Shown: positions 1 through 9,333, counted from the stretch's first letter. The stretch is 64,000 bases of DNA from Polaromonas sp. OV174 (GCF_900112285.1 NZ_FOKZ01000005.1:124001-188000), one strand, 5' to 3'. Program-made: numbers and translations. The notes: generated by a model not told the origin, from the letters alone.

Positions 1-25
1 ACAAACCAACTTATGGAGAACACCC

Positions 26-517
26 ATGCGCAACATCATCAAGGTTTCCGCTCTTGCCCTGTCCCTGGTGGCCGCCGCTGCCAGCGCCCAGTCGGTTCGC
101 ATCGAGAAAAACATGTCTCTCGAACTGGCCAACCAGATCGCAGCCGCCAGCGTGGCAGCTTGTGCCGCCAACGGCTATGCCGTGGGTGTCACCGTGGTGG
201 ACCGCGCCGGCACCGTGCGTGCCGTGCAGCGTGCTGACAATGCCGGCCCGCACACCCTGGGCGCCAGCCTGCAAAAAGCCTTCACCTCGGCCTCGGCAAA
301 AAACACCACGCTGGCCATGATGGAAGGCGCACAGAAGAACCCGGCGGCAGCCAACCTGGTTAACATCCCCGGCTATTTGCTGCTGGGCGGTGGCGTGCCC
401 GTCAAGGTGGGCAACGAAGTCATAGGCGCAGTAGGCATAGGCGGCGCACCAGGCGGCCACCTCGACGAACAATGCGCGATGGTCGCACTCGACAAGGTCA
501 AGGACCAGCTTAAGTAA
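26..517 (+). CDS. Exported GlcG/HbpS-family (DUF336) heme-binding-like protein
   Basis: A 163-residue protein with a classical signal peptide (about residues 1-21, cleavage after ASA), so periplasmic or secreted. The mature part is a single HbpS/GlcG domain: a Leu/Ala-rich first helix, the strand GVTVVDRAG around residue 52, and the family's glycine-rich C-terminal motif (LLLGGGVPVK, then IGAVGIGGAPGGHLDEQCA). Family members bind heme or act as small accessory proteins; the ligand here is not visible. The start is set by GGAG seven bases before the ATG. An ankyrin gene follows after 36 bp, probably in the same operon. The upstream promoter lies outside the window. Confidence 0.85.
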   Translation: MRNIIKVSALALSLVAAAASAQSVRIEKNMSLELANQIAAASVAACAANGYAVGVTVVDRAGTVRAVQRADNAGPHTLGASLQKAFTSASAKNTTLAMMEGAQKNPAAANLVNIPGYLLLGGGVPVKVGNEVIGAVGIGGAPGGHLDEQCAMVALDKVKDQLK

Positions 518-553
518 GCACGGAACGCACAAGCTCTCCTCGAGGAGAACCCC

Positions 554-1267
554 ATGCGTCGGAGCTCTCTTTATTCGTGGCGACCTCTTGCAGCGGCTGC
601 CGCATTTGGCTTGGCGACGGTCATCGGCGGTCCGGCCATGGCGCAGACGGCGCCCAGCGCAGCTGAAGCGGCGGCCTATACGGGCTTGCATGCCGCAGCC
701 CAAAAAGGTGACATGGCCAAGATCGAAAAGCTTGCCGCAGCCAGGGCCGAGCTCAACGCACGCGACGGCAATGGCCGCACGCCGCTGCATGTTGCCGCCT
801 TTGCCAGGCAGCGCGACGCGATTCGTGCGCTGGTCAAGGCCGGTGCCGACATCAAGCTGCTGGACAAGGACAGGAACGACGGCGTGACGATTGCATCGGT
901 GGCCGATGATGAAGAAACCCTGCGCGTGCTGCTCGCCTCGGGCGCCAGCGCGAAGCTGGTGACCAGCCGCTATGACGGCACCGCGCTGATTGCGGCGGCG
1001 CACCTGGGCCACGACGGCGTGGTGAAGCAGCTGATCGCCGCCGGCGCACCGCTGGACCACGTCAACAATCTGCACTGGACGGCCGTGATCGAGTCCGTCG
1101 TGCTGGGCAATGGCGGGCCGCGCCACCAGGAAACCTTGCGCGCGCTGATCAACGCAGGGGCAAGCCTGCAACTCAGCGACCGGCAAGGCAACACGCCCCT
1201 GCAGCTGGCAAAGTCACGCGGCTACCGTGAGATGGTGCAACTGCTGGAGCAGGCCGGCGCACGTTAG
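554..1267 (+). CDS. Exported ankyrin-repeat protein
   Basis: A 237-residue protein with an N-terminal signal peptide (about 1-30, ending AMA-Q) followed by about five or six ankyrin repeats. Repeat hallmarks are visible: TPLHVAA near residue 76, LVKAGAD, LLASGAS, ALIAAAHLGH, LIAAGA, ALINAGAS and TPLQLAKSRG. Exported single-chain ankyrin proteins of this size are common in Comamonadaceae and act as binding scaffolds; the partner is unknown. A GAGGAG site precedes the ATG. It probably shares a transcript with the HbpS-like gene. Confidence 0.85.
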   Translation: MRRSSLYSWRPLAAAAAFGLATVIGGPAMAQTAPSAAEAAAYTGLHAAAQKGDMAKIEKLAAARAELNARDGNGRTPLHVAAFARQRDAIRALVKAGADIKLLDKDRNDGVTIASVADDEETLRVLLASGASAKLVTSRYDGTALIAAAHLGHDGVVKQLIAAGAPLDHVNNLHWTAVIESVVLGNGGPRHQETLRALINAGASLQLSDRQGNTPLQLAKSRGYREMVQLLEQAGAR

Positions 1268-1411
1268 AGCCCGGGGTCCCAGGGCTTGCAAAGACCTCGC
1301 CAAGCCCGCTAAGGGTTGTTACCGGCGCGGCGGCCTGACGGCATCGCTACGATGACTTGCGCACGCTAGCGTTGCTGTGTGCGACTCAAACAACCCTGAG
1401 GAGATGACAAC

Positions 1412-1813
1412 ATGAATATTCACAAACGCGGCGCAGCCATCGTGCTCGGCGGCCTGCTCACCCTGGCGGCTGGTGGCCTTTTTGCGCAGGCCTCTGGCCT
1501 TACCCGTGTCATGGTCGGCAAGGCCGATGTATCCATGCCCGGGCGTGAGGCCGTGGTTGCCCGCGTGGACGTTGCGCCCGGCGCCAAGGCCGGCCGCCAC
1601 ACCCATCCCGGTGATGAAATCAGCTATGTACTGGAAGGCGAAGCCACGCTGCTGGTAGACGGGCAAGCCCCGCGCCAGGTCAAGGCGGGTGAGTCTTTTG
1701 TGGTGCCCGCCGGCGTGGTGCATGACGCACACAACAATGGTTCCAACCCTATCAAGCTGATCGGCGTGTATGTCGTTGAGAAGGGCAAACCGCTGGCAAC
1801 GCCAGCATCCTGA
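1412..1813 (+). CDS. Exported single-domain cupin protein
   Basis: A 133-residue protein: a signal peptide (1-26, ending LFAQA) and one cupin_2 barrel. Cupin motif 1 is HTHPGDEISYVLEG (about residues 63-76), giving two His and one Glu as metal ligands; motif 2 carries PAGVVHDAHN with the last His. The fold suggests a periplasmic metal-dependent sensor, isomerase or dioxygenase-like protein; no specific substrate can be inferred. GAGGAG lies a few bases before the ATG. It is in the same direction as the two genes upstream, after a 144-bp gap, so it may have its own promoter. Confidence 0.85.
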   Translation: MNIHKRGAAIVLGGLLTLAAGGLFAQASGLTRVMVGKADVSMPGREAVVARVDVAPGAKAGRHTHPGDEISYVLEGEATLLVDGQAPRQVKAGESFVVPAGVVHDAHNNGSNPIKLIGVYVVEKGKPLATPAS

Positions 1814-1880
1814 GCATCGCGCCGGGGACCAGCGGCATGGGTGGGATGGTCGCCACCCATGCGCTGACGGATAGCCCGCG

Positions 1881-3131
1881 TCAGAAACCTTCACCAGCCG
1901 CGCGAATGCCGCCGGTGATCGTCAGCGAATCCACGGTGCCGTGCAGTTCAAGCGGGTTGATGCCGGGGCCATGGGTGGTCAGGCCACCCGCAATACTGAC
2001 CTCGCGCGCCCAGGCGCCCGACTTAAAGCTCAGGGCGATGGCTGACAGCTTGACCACCACGCCCTTGACCAGTGAGTCACCGGTCCCTCCGAACGTTTCG
2101 ATGCCGCGGTGCACCACGATGCTGCCCACCGGCTGGCTGATCTGCATGCCTACCGCGCCATCGGCATGGGTGACCACGCGGTCAAACTCGGCCGAATGCA
2201 CCGTGCCAGCATAAACGTTGTAGCCGCGCGAGCCCTGGCCAAAGGTTTCTATGGGGGCGTTGACCACCAGCTCATTAACCGTGCCGAAGTTGACAAAACC
2301 AATGCCGCTGGGGCCGTAGGAGGTGATCTTGTCTTCGGCCACCCAGCTGTCCACCGAGCCCCAGTTGTCCAGCACCATGTCATTCTGGCCGTAGGTCGTC
2401 ACCGGACCCAGGTTGTGCACGCTGTCCACGAAAGCGCCATAGACGGTGAACACGCCGCCGGAAATACGGTTGGCCACGCCCGGTGCGATGCCGCCATGGC
2501 TGTATACCGCGTCGGTTTCCAGCAGGCTGACCACCATGCGACCGCCCACGTCACCCGCACCGCTGACAAAAATACCACTGCCATGCACAGGCGCGCCGGC
2601 GCGGCCCGCCGACAGGCCCGTCAACTCGGCGGTGATGGTGACGGCTTTGTCGGGCTGCTGGTTCCACAGCGTGAAGGCGCCGGGAATCACTTCCACCCCA
2701 AAACCCGCGGGTCGCACCTCGTAGCCACGCGCATCGGCGGCCACAATGTCCACGTCATGCGCCTCGACATGACCGCCACGCACCTTGTCACGCGCCAGCA
2801 AGAGCACCACGCCATGCACGACCAGGCTTTGCAGCAGGAGACGGCCCAACTGGTCAACCCCGGTGTCGTTGAAGACCGCCCATTTGTCGATGTCAGTCAC
2901 CAGTTCCAGGTTGTCCACGCAGTTGTCTGTCGACAACTGGAGCCCGTTCTGGCCGGCGACAAAACGCAGAGTGGTTTGCGGGTCCGCGCCTGTCAGGGTC
3001 TGGCCGGGTGAGAGGCGCAGCGTGGGCACATCGGCCAGGCTTTCGGTCACGGTGATGTGGCGGACACTGGTATCGGCGGCTGCTGCCAGTAAAGCGGCCG
3101 CAGTGGAAACCTGGCGATGTTGCTTGGTCAT
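1881..3131 (-). CDS. Orphan protein with predicted parallel beta-helix repeats
   Basis: A 416-residue protein of unknown function. The reading frame could open at a GTG at 3140, but GGAG sits nine bases before the ATG at 3131, so that start is preferred. There is no convincing signal peptide: the N-terminus is MTKQHRQVSTAAALLAAA. From about residue 35 to the end it is a succession of short strands of about 20 residues rich in V/I/G/N/T (for example SVHNLGPVTTYGQ, VDSWVAEDKITSYG, VNELVVNAPIETFG), the look of a right-handed beta-helix. The recurring I/VxTFG or TTYG turn supports a solenoid. It stands alone, convergent with the cupin gene and 92 bp downstream of tyrS. Confidence 0.7.
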   Translation of the reverse strand: MTKQHRQVSTAAALLAAAADTSVRHITVTESLADVPTLRLSPGQTLTGADPQTTLRFVAGQNGLQLSTDNCVDNLELVTDIDKWAVFNDTGVDQLGRLLLQSLVVHGVVLLLARDKVRGGHVEAHDVDIVAADARGYEVRPAGFGVEVIPGAFTLWNQQPDKAVTITAELTGLSAGRAGAPVHGSGIFVSGAGDVGGRMVVSLLETDAVYSHGGIAPGVANRISGGVFTVYGAFVDSVHNLGPVTTYGQNDMVLDNWGSVDSWVAEDKITSYGPSGIGFVNFGTVNELVVNAPIETFGQGSRGYNVYAGTVHSAEFDRVVTHADGAVGMQISQPVGSIVVHRGIETFGGTGDSLVKGVVVKLSAIALSFKSGAWAREVSIAGGLTTHGPGINPLELHGTVDSLTITGGIRAAGEGF

Positions 3132-3223
3132 GGCAAACACTCCATTTTTCAGGCCCGGCGCTGGCAGCGCCGGCTAAACCTGAATTTTTGCCTGCCAGTA
3201 TGAACCGGACTAAGGCGTTTTGC

Positions 3224-4456
3224 TTACGAAAGTGTCACGCGCGCAAACTTGCGTTTGCCGACCTGGACCACATAGGTCCCGGCATCGAGCTTGAGGGCCT
3301 TGTCGCTGATCACGCTGGAGTCGATCCGCACGCCGCCACCATCGATCAGACGGCTGGCTTCGCTGCCCGAAGGCGCCAGTCCGGCAGCCTTGAGCAGCGC
3401 GCCTATGCCCAGGGGCGCGCCCGACAGGGAGACTTCGGGGATCTCATCGGGCACGCCGCCCTTGCTGCGGTTGATGAAGTCCTGCTCGGCCGCATCGGCC
3501 GCGGCGGCCGAATGAAAACGTGCCGTGATTTCCTTGGCCAGAGCCACCTTGGCATCCTTGGGATTGCGCCCGCCGGCAACCTCGGCCTTCAGCGCGGCAA
3601 TCTCGGCCTCGCTCCTGAAGGACAACAGGGTGTACCACTTCCACATCAGCACGTCGGAAACCGACAGCACCTTGGCAAACATGTTGTTGGCCTCTTCCGA
3701 GATACCAATGTAATTGTTCTTGCTCTTGGACATCTTTTCGATGCCATCCAGCCCCTCCAGCAGCGGCATAGTGAGTATGCACTGCGGCTCCTGGCCATAC
3801 TCCTGCTGAAGATGACGACCCATCAGCAAGTTGAACTTCTGATCGGTGCCACCCAGTTCCAGGTCGCTTTTGAGCGCCACCGAGTCATAACCCTGCATCA
3901 GCGGGTAGAGAAACTCATGCACGCTGATGGACTGACCGGCCTTGAAGCGGTCATGAAAATCATTGCGCTCCATCATGCGGGCCACGGTGTAGCGCGAGGC
4001 CAGCTGGATCATGCCGCGCGCGCCCAGCGGATCGCACCATTCGCTGTTGTAGCGAATTTCTGTTTTGGCCGGATCCAGCACCAGGCTGGCCTGGCGGTAA
4101 TAGGTTTCGGCGTTGACCTTGATCTGCTCGGGCGTGAGCGGCGGCCGCGTCGTGTTGCGGCCGGACGGGTCGCCTATCAGGCTGGTGAAATCACCAATCA
4201 GGAAGATCACCGTGTGGCCCAGATCCTGCAGCTGGCGCATTTTGTTCAGCACCACGGTGTGGCCGATGTGAATATCGGGCGCGGTGGGATCCAGCCCCAG
4301 CTTGATGCGCAGCGGCACACCGGTGGCCTCGCTGCGGGCCAATTTCTTGACCCAGTCCTCTTGGGGGATCAGCTCATCGCAGCCCCGCAGAGTGACGGCG
4401 AGAGCCGTCTTCACACCATCAGTCATAGGGGTATTTGTAACAAGCTCTTGATTCAT
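3224..4456 (-). CDS. tyrS: Tyrosyl-tRNA synthetase
   Basis: A 410-residue class I aminoacyl-tRNA synthetase that charges tRNA-Tyr in the cytoplasm. The HIGH-type signature is [18 protein letters not shown] (about residues 55-72), the tyrosine pocket is in [11 protein letters not shown], and the second ATP signature is [11 protein letters not shown] (about residue 240). The C-terminus carries an S4-type RNA-binding domain (residues about 345-410). This is the longer proteobacterial TyrRS form. It reads away from the M23 peptidase gene, as in other Burkholderiales. Confidence 0.97.
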   Translation of the reverse strand: MNQELVTNTPMTDGVKTALAVTLRGCDELIPQEDWVKKLARSEATGVPLRIKLGLDPTAPDIHIGHTVVLNKMRQLQDLGHTVIFLIGDFTSLIGDPSGRNTTRPPLTPEQIKVNAETYYRQASLVLDPAKTEIRYNSEWCDPLGARGMIQLASRYTVARMMERNDFHDRFKAGQSISVHEFLYPLMQGYDSVALKSDLELGGTDQKFNLLMGRHLQQEYGQEPQCILTMPLLEGLDGIEKMSKSKNNYIGISEEANNMFAKVLSVSDVLMWKWYTLLSFRSEAEIAALKAEVAGGRNPKDAKVALAKEITARFHSAAAADAAEQDFINRSKGGVPDEIPEVSLSGAPLGIGALLKAAGLAPSGSEASRLIDGGGVRIDSSVISDKALKLDAGTYVVQVGKRKFARVTLS

Positions 4457-4469
4457 AAGGGTTTTTCAC

Positions 4470-6047
4470 ATGTCGGGATCTTGTCCGACAGATATAATTA
4501 CTGATTTTCTGTATCAGCTGGCCATTTTAGTTGGCCTGTCATTTGCTGATCAGTACCAGAATATTTTTGTCCGATGGCCCCTGCACCTAAGGGTGGGCTG
4601 GCTACCGGTGTCCTTATATCGCAGTCCGGCGCTTTTTGCGGCCCGATGCACTTTATTTGGGAATCCCGCTTTGCGCCTTTCCGGTCCACTCACCCTCTCT
4701 GGCCTGCTGTCCGCCCTTGCCGACAGCCTGCGCCGCCATCCCAAACGACTCACTACCAGCCTGGCCGTGCTGCTGCTAGGAACGGGCGTGACTGCCTTCG
4801 GCGTCGCCCCACTGGCGCCCGATGCGGCCGATTTGCCGGTTCATCAAATTCTGGAAAGCGTACAGCCGCTGCCCACGCAAGCCCAGACTGACACGCTCAG
4901 CGATTTCAGCTTCAATCTGTTTCGCACAGAAAGCACCCGCAGCAGCGACACCGCCGCCACCTTGCTCAAACGCCTGAATCTGGACGACACGAGCGCCGCC
5001 GCCTTTTTGCGCACCGACCCCAACGCCCAACTGATACTGGCTGGCCGCCCGGGAAAGAATGTCACGGTAGAGGCCAGCGACAGCCAGCAGTTGCTCAAAC
5101 TCAGCATGCGCTGGCCCAGCGACGACGAGGCGCTGTTCAAACGCCTGGTGATAGAGCGCACCGCCACCGGCTTCAGCTCACGCATAGAGACAGCGCCCTA
5201 TACCAGCTCGGCCCGCCTGGCCAGCGGCGCCATCCAGACCTCGCTCTTTGCCGCCACCGACGATGCCCGCATTCCCGATAGCGTGGGCGTGCAACTGGCC
5301 GAAATTTTCTCGGGCGACATCGATTTCCGCCGCGCTCTGCGCAAAGGCGACCGCTTCAATGTGGTTTACGAAACGCTGGAAGCCGACGGCGAAGCCTTGC
5401 GTACCGGCCGCGTGCTGTCGGCAGAATTTGTCAACGCCGGCAAGGCCTACCAGGCCATGTGGTTCCAGCCACCCGGCAAGGATGCGACCGGCGCTCCCAG
5501 CAAGGGCAGCTACTACACGCTGGACGGCCAAAGCCTGCGCCGCGCCTACCTGAGCTCGCCGGTCGAGTTCTCGCGCATCAGCAGCGGCTTTTCCATGCGC
5601 TTTCACCCCATTTTGCAAAAATGGCGCGCCCATCTGGGCACCGACTTTGCCGCCACCACCGGCACCCCTGCGCGCACCGTGGGCGACGGCGTGGTGGAAT
5701 TTGCCGGCGTGCAAAACGGCTATGGCAACGTGATCTTCATCAAGCACCGCAGCGGCCACGAAACCGTCTACGCCCACCTGAGCAAGATCATGGTGCAGCG
5801 AGGCCAGAGTGTCAGCCAAGGCCAGACGGTCGGACTCGTCGGCTCGACCGGGTGGGCCACAGGCCCGCACCTGCATTTTGAATTCCGCGTCAACGGCACC
5901 CAGCAAGACCCCATGAGCATTGCCAAGCTGGGCGGCGACGCTTCGCCAGTGCCAAGCGCGGCCCTGCCGCAATTCAAGCAGCTCGCTGCTGGCGTCAAAA
6001 ATCAGCTGCTGGCGGCAGCCAGCATCAACCAGACCCGGGCCGAGTAA
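4470..6047 (+). CDS. M23-family murein endopeptidase (LytM/MepM-like), start uncertain
   Basis: A cell-wall zinc endopeptidase that cleaves peptide cross-links in peptidoglycan. The catalytic LytM domain is in the last 180 residues: the HxxxD-type site is in RAHLGTDFAA, and the second zinc site is GPHLHFEF. Before it comes the periplasmic OapA/MepM-type domain (GDIDFRRALRKGDRFNVVYE). One membrane anchor follows an RRHPKR cluster (SLAVLLLGTGVTAFGV). The frame is open from the ATG at 4470, but the first 65 codons do not look like protein and would leave only 13 bp to tyrS. A TTG at 4671 with GGGA eight bases upstream is the likelier start. It is commonly followed by anmK in this group, as here. 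Confidence 0.88.
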   Translation: MSGSCPTDIITDFLYQLAILVGLSFADQYQNIFVRWPLHLRVGWLPVSLYRSPALFAARCTLFGNPALRLSGPLTLSGLLSALADSLRRHPKRLTTSLAVLLLGTGVTAFGVAPLAPDAADLPVHQILESVQPLPTQAQTDTLSDFSFNLFRTESTRSSDTAATLLKRLNLDDTSAAAFLRTDPNAQLILAGRPGKNVTVEASDSQQLLKLSMRWPSDDEALFKRLVIERTATGFSSRIETAPYTSSARLASGAIQTSLFAATDDARIPDSVGVQLAEIFSGDIDFRRALRKGDRFNVVYETLEADGEALRTGRVLSAEFVNAGKAYQAMWFQPPGKDATGAPSKGSYYTLDGQSLRRAYLSSPVEFSRISSGFSMRFHPILQKWRAHLGTDFAATTGTPARTVGDGVVEFAGVQNGYGNVIFIKHRSGHETVYAHLSKIMVQRGQSVSQGQTVGLVGSTGWATGPHLHFEFRVNGTQQDPMSIAKLGGDASPVPSAALPQFKQLAAGVKNQLLAAASINQTRAE

Positions 6048-6049
6048 CG

Positions 6050-6127
6050 GCCCCCACGTTCGCTCACTTCGTGTAGCTCCCGCCCCCCGAGGGGGACGAA
6101 GCCGGTTCCGCGACCCCTACTGGTGGA
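6050..6127. repeat. Dispersed intergenic repeat, family B copy 1
   Basis: GC-rich element between the M23 gene and anmK. It begins CCCCCACGTTCGCTCACTTC, contains the short hairpin CCCCCCGAGGGGG, and ends near CTACTGGTGG. Its reverse complement aligns with the copies near 35955 and 49245 (GGGGYCGCGGRACCGGCTT, then CCCCTCGGGGG, then GGGAGYTACRCG). I recognise this as a repeat common between genes in Comamonadaceae. It could act as a weak bidirectional transcription barrier. Confidence 0.7.
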
Positions 6128-6193
6128 AGATGCCCCTTGTCGAAGAGCCAGGGGAACAAGTAATTGGCGGCCACACTGCGGCAAAATAGCCGC

Positions 6194-7330
6194 ATGCAGG
6201 ATTACTACATTGGCCTGATGTCAGGCACCTCACTGGACGGCGCAGATGGCGTGCTGGTGGATTTTTCTAGCCCCACACTACGGCTGGTGGCCACCGCCAG
6301 CGAACCGTTCACCGATATCTTCCGGGCCGAACTGCTGGCGCTCAACACCCCCACACACAACGAGTTGCACCGGGCCGCCCTGGCCGGCCACCAGCTGGCA
6401 GCGGTCTATGCCCGCGTGGTTCACACACTGTTGCGCGAAGCCGCCGCGCAAGGCATTGCCGCCAGCCAGATTCAGGCCATAGGTGCGCACGGCCAAACCG
6501 TCAGGCACCAGCCCCAAAGAACTTCCGCAGACATGGCTGGCGTCGGCTACACGCTCCAGCTCAACAGTCCCGCCCTGCTGGCCGAACTGACCGGCCTGGA
6601 CGTGGTGGCCGATTTCCGCAGCCGTGATGTCGCCGCCGGCGGTCAGGGTGCGCCGCTGGTGCCGGCCTTTCACCAGGGGGTTTTTGGCTGCGTCGATGCC
6701 AGCGTAGCGGTGCTGAACCTGGGCGGCATTTCCAACCTCAGCATCTTGCCCCGCGATCCGCGCTCGCCAGTGCTGGGCTTCGACTGCGGGCCGGGCAATG
6801 CCTTGATGGATGCCTGGTGCCAGCACCACACCGGTCAGCCCTTTGACGCGGGCGGCGCCTGGGCGGCCAGCGGCCAACTCCTGCCAGCACTGCTGGCCAG
6901 CTTGCTCGATGAGCCCTATTTTTCGCAGCCGATTCCCAAAAGCACCGGGCGCGACCTGTTCAGCCTGGCCTGGCTGGCAGAAAAACTGCGGCCCTTCGCC
7001 ACGGAACGTCCGCAGGACATTCAAAATACACTGACAGAATTCACCTCCAGGGCATGTACAGCAAGCGTCAAAAGCTATGGAAAAGATAGCAAAGAACTGA
7101 TCGTCTGCGGCGGCGGCGCATTTAACCAGCACCTCATGCAGCGCCTGCAAGCCGGCTTACCAGCACTTCGCGTCAGCAGCTCGGAGCAGCACGGCTTGCC
7201 GCCGCTACAAGTCGAAGCCGCCGCCTTTGCCTGGCTGGCGCGTCAAGCCGTCACACGCCAAGCCGGCAATCTGGCCAGCGTCACCGGTGCCGCCGGACCA
7301 CGCGTGCTGGGTGCGCTCTACCCAGCCTGA
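6194..7330 (+). CDS. anmK: Anhydro-N-acetylmuramic acid kinase
   Basis: A 378-residue ASKHA-fold kinase that converts recycled 1,6-anhydro-MurNAc to MurNAc-6-phosphate in the cytoplasm (cell-wall recycling). Family motifs are present: YIGLMSGTSLDGADG at the N-terminus (phosphate 1), VVADFRSRDVAAGGQGAPLVP, NLGGISN, GFDCGPGN and the adenosine motif IVCGGGAFN near residue 300. The ATG at 6194 fits the family N-terminus; the frame opens about 10 codons earlier without support. Residues about 283-300 (SRACTASVKSYGKDSK) come from a dispersed repeat lying in the frame. Confidence 0.95.
   Translation: MQDYYIGLMSGTSLDGADGVLVDFSSPTLRLVATASEPFTDIFRAELLALNTPTHNELHRAALAGHQLAAVYARVVHTLLREAAAQGIAASQIQAIGAHGQTVRHQPQRTSADMAGVGYTLQLNSPALLAELTGLDVVADFRSRDVAAGGQGAPLVPAFHQGVFGCVDASVAVLNLGGISNLSILPRDPRSPVLGFDCGPGNALMDAWCQHHTGQPFDAGGAWAASGQLLPALLASLLDEPYFSQPIPKSTGRDLFSLAWLAEKLRPFATERPQDIQNTLTEFTSRACTASVKSYGKDSKELIVCGGGAFNQHLMQRLQAGLPALRVSSSEQHGLPPLQVEAAAFAWLARQAVTRQAGNLASVTGAAGPRVLGALYPA
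7040..7095. repeat. Family A repeat inside anmK
   Basis: This segment contains CCTCCAGGGCATG, then AGCAAGCG and AAAGCTATGGAAAAG. It matches the core order of the other family A copies (GGCCTCCAGCGCTTAT, variable loop, GCGCAAGCAGCTATCAA). It is read in frame and encodes a variable helix before the conserved CGGGAFN motif of AnmK. Confidence 0.5.
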
Positions 7331-7349
7331 TGCCGGCTTGAAGCCGGCA
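7331..7349. terminator. Hairpin between convergent anmK and mdtD-like genes
   Basis: A perfect 7-bp stem TGCCGGC / GCCGGCA with a TTGAA loop fills the gap between the two converging stop codons. There is no U-tract on either strand, so it may act as a weak bidirectional terminator or a 3'-end stabiliser. Confidence 0.5.
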
Positions 7350-7350
7350 G

Positions 7351-8775
7351 CTAGGCCTGGCCCGACGTCTCAGCCGACTCGGCTTTTTTCACCACCCTGA
7401 CCTCGGGCGACAGCTGCCAGAAAATACCGGCCGAGGCCAGCGTGATCAGCCCCATGCAGGCAAAGGTAGCCTGAAAAGCGTGCAGTGTCTGAAGCGCTTC
7501 GGCGCTGCCAAAAAAACCGGTAAAACCCGCCAGCACCGCGCCCGCCGCAGCCACGCCCATACTCATGGCCAGCATTTGCACCATGGACAGCAGGCTGTTG
7601 CCGCTGCTGGCCATGTGGCTGTCCAGATCACGCAAGGTGACGGTGTTCATGGCCGTGAACTGCATGGAGTTGACGGCACCAAACAAGGCCAGTTGCACGA
7701 TATGCAGCCACAAAGGCTGACTCGGTGCGACAAAGGCGAAGCTGGCCATCGTCAGCCCCACCAGCGCCGTGTTGGTGACCAGCACCCGGCGATAACCCAG
7801 GCGGGTAATCAGCGGCGTGGTGATGCGCTTGGTCAGCATGCTGGCCACCGCCACCGGCACCATCATCAGCCCCGCCTGCATGGGCGAGTAGTCCAGGCTG
7901 ACCTGTAGCAGCAAGGGCACCAGAAACGGCATGCAGGAGCTGCCCAGGCGGGAAAACAGATTACCCAGCAGGCCTATGCTGAGCGTGGGAATGGAAAAAA
8001 GATGCGGGGAAAAAAGCGGATCCGGTCGCCTGGCCGCATGCAGCCAGTAGGCCGTCAGACTGGCCATACCAAACACCAGCAACACCAGCACGCTGGCCTG
8101 CTTGAGGCCCAGCCCCGACAGGCCATCGACCGCCAGAGACACCGCCACCATGCCAAAAGCCAGATACAGATAGCCCGCCAGGTCAAAGCGCGGCACCTTG
8201 AGACGGGGGTTGTCCTCCATGTAATACACGGTGGCGACGCAGCCCAGCAGTCCCACCGGAATGTTGATGAGAAACACCCAATGCCAGGTCGCCACCTCCA
8301 CCAGCCAACCACCCAGGGTGGGGCCTATCAGCGGGCCGACCAAGCCAGGGATGGCAATAAAACTCATGGCCTGCAGGAAGCGCTCACGCGGAAAGGCGCG
8401 CAGCACCGCCAGCCGCCCTACCGGCAGCAGCAGCGCACCGCCCATGCCCTGCAGCACGCGCGCCGCCACCAGTTGAGCCAGGTTTTGTGACAGCGCGCAG
8501 GCGATGGAACCCAGCACAAACAGGCTAATGGCACAGATATACACCCGCCGCGTGCCAAAGCGGTCGGCAACCCAGCCGGAAGCGGGAATCAGCATGGCCA
8601 TGGTCAGCGAATAAGCCACCACCACCGACTGCATGCGCAGCGGACTTTCGCCAAAGCTCCTGGCCATGGCGGGCAAGGTGGTGTTGACGATGGTGGCATC
8701 CAGGGTTTGCATGAAAAACCCGACCGCCACCAACCAGAGCAACATGCGCAGTGATTTTTCTTCTGCTGGCTTCAT
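7351..8775 (-). CDS. mdtD: DHA2-family multidrug efflux MFS transporter, MdtD-like
   Basis: A 474-residue inner-membrane drug:H+ antiporter of the 14-TM type. TM1 carries LDATIVNTTLPAMA (motif D1); the loop 2-3 motif A is GWVADRFGTRRVY; TM4 has RVLQGMGGALLLPVGRL; motif C in TM5 is PGLVGPLIGPTLGGWL. The frame opens at a TTG at 8829, but that codon lies inside the erpA terminator. The ATG at 8775 (MKPAEEKSL) is therefore the start. It is probably monocistronic and converges on anmK. The MdtD name rests on overall resemblance. Confidence 0.85.
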   Translation of the reverse strand: MKPAEEKSLRMLLWLVAVGFFMQTLDATIVNTTLPAMARSFGESPLRMQSVVVAYSLTMAMLIPASGWVADRFGTRRVYICAISLFVLGSIACALSQNLAQLVAARVLQGMGGALLLPVGRLAVLRAFPRERFLQAMSFIAIPGLVGPLIGPTLGGWLVEVATWHWVFLINIPVGLLGCVATVYYMEDNPRLKVPRFDLAGYLYLAFGMVAVSLAVDGLSGLGLKQASVLVLLVFGMASLTAYWLHAARRPDPLFSPHLFSIPTLSIGLLGNLFSRLGSSCMPFLVPLLLQVSLDYSPMQAGLMMVPVAVASMLTKRITTPLITRLGYRRVLVTNTALVGLTMASFAFVAPSQPLWLHIVQLALFGAVNSMQFTAMNTVTLRDLDSHMASSGNSLLSMVQMLAMSMGVAAAGAVLAGFTGFFGSAEALQTLHAFQATFACMGLITLASAGIFWQLSPEVRVVKKAESAETSGQA

Positions 8776-8826
8776 GGGAACCCGTGTGTAGAGTGGCAGT
8801 TTGTCCGTTATTGGAAAAGCGGGCAG

Positions 8827-8856
8827 CAAAAAGCCGCCTCCAAGGGCGGCTTTTTA
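8827..8856 (-). terminator. Rho-independent terminator of erpA
   Basis: On the minus strand, downstream of the erpA stop, an 8-bp GC stem (GCCGCC / GGCGGC with flanking A/T) closes over TTGGA and is followed by a run of T. A-runs on both sides make it potentially bidirectional. Confidence 0.85.
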
Positions 8857-8887
8857 AGAGGTCCAAGCCGGCTAGCTAACAAGGGCC

Positions 8888-9253
8888 TCAGGCCGAGAAA
8901 CTGGAGCCGCAACCGCAGGTGCTGGTGGCATTGGGGTTCTTGATCACGAACTGCGCACCTTCAAGATCATCCTTGTAGTCAATCTCGGCGCCTATCAGGT
9001 ATTGGTAACTCATGGCATCGATCAACAGCGACACGCCATTTTTGGTCATGGTGGTGTCGTCTTCGTTGGTGATCTCATCAAAGGTGAAGCCATACTGAAA
9101 GCCGGAGCAGCCTCCACCCTGCACAAACACACGCAGCTTCAGGTCAGGATTGCCCTCTTCGGCGATCAGCTCGGCCACTTTGGCGGCCGCGCTGTCGGTG
9201 AAAACAAAGGGGGCGGGCATCTCGGTCTGGATGTTTTCGGCAACTGCACTCAT
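8888..9253 (-). CDS. erpA: Iron-sulfur cluster insertion protein ErpA
   Basis: A 121-residue A-type carrier that delivers Fe-S clusters to apoproteins. All three cluster cysteines are visible: [10 protein letters not shown] around residue 50 and the C-terminal [11 protein letters not shown]. An N-terminal extension ([15 protein letters not shown]) is typical of beta-proteobacterial ErpA. GGAG precedes the ATG. It is transcribed alone, with its own terminator at 8827-8856. Confidence 0.97.
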   Translation of the reverse strand: MSAVAENIQTEMPAPFVFTDSAAAKVAELIAEEGNPDLKLRVFVQGGGCSGFQYGFTFDEITNEDDTTMTKNGVSLLIDAMSYQYLIGAEIDYKDDLEGAQFVIKNPNATSTCGCGSSFSA

Positions 9254-9278
9254 GGGGAACTCCGTTATTCAATACTCA

Positions 9279-9307
9279 ATTAATAAATAGTACAGCAAAT
9301 CGATCAA
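9279..9307 (-). promoter_or_regulatory. Candidate sigma70 promoter of erpA
   Basis: On the minus strand TTGATC (-35) and ATTAAT (-10) are separated by 17 bp, 26 bp upstream of the erpA start. Each hexamer matches four of six consensus bases, so this is a weak call by eye. Confidence 0.3.
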
Positions 9308-9333
9308 CCATAAGAGCCATGCGTCTTAGGGCC

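Noticed and set aside
3132..3140. GTG at 3140 as start of the beta-helix gene
   Set aside because: GGAG overlaps it too closely; the ATG at 3131 has correct spacing.
4481..4498. TTGTCC followed by TATAAT as a promoter
   Set aside because: The two boxes are only six bases apart, too close for sigma70. TATAAT alone may still be a -10 box for the M23 gene.
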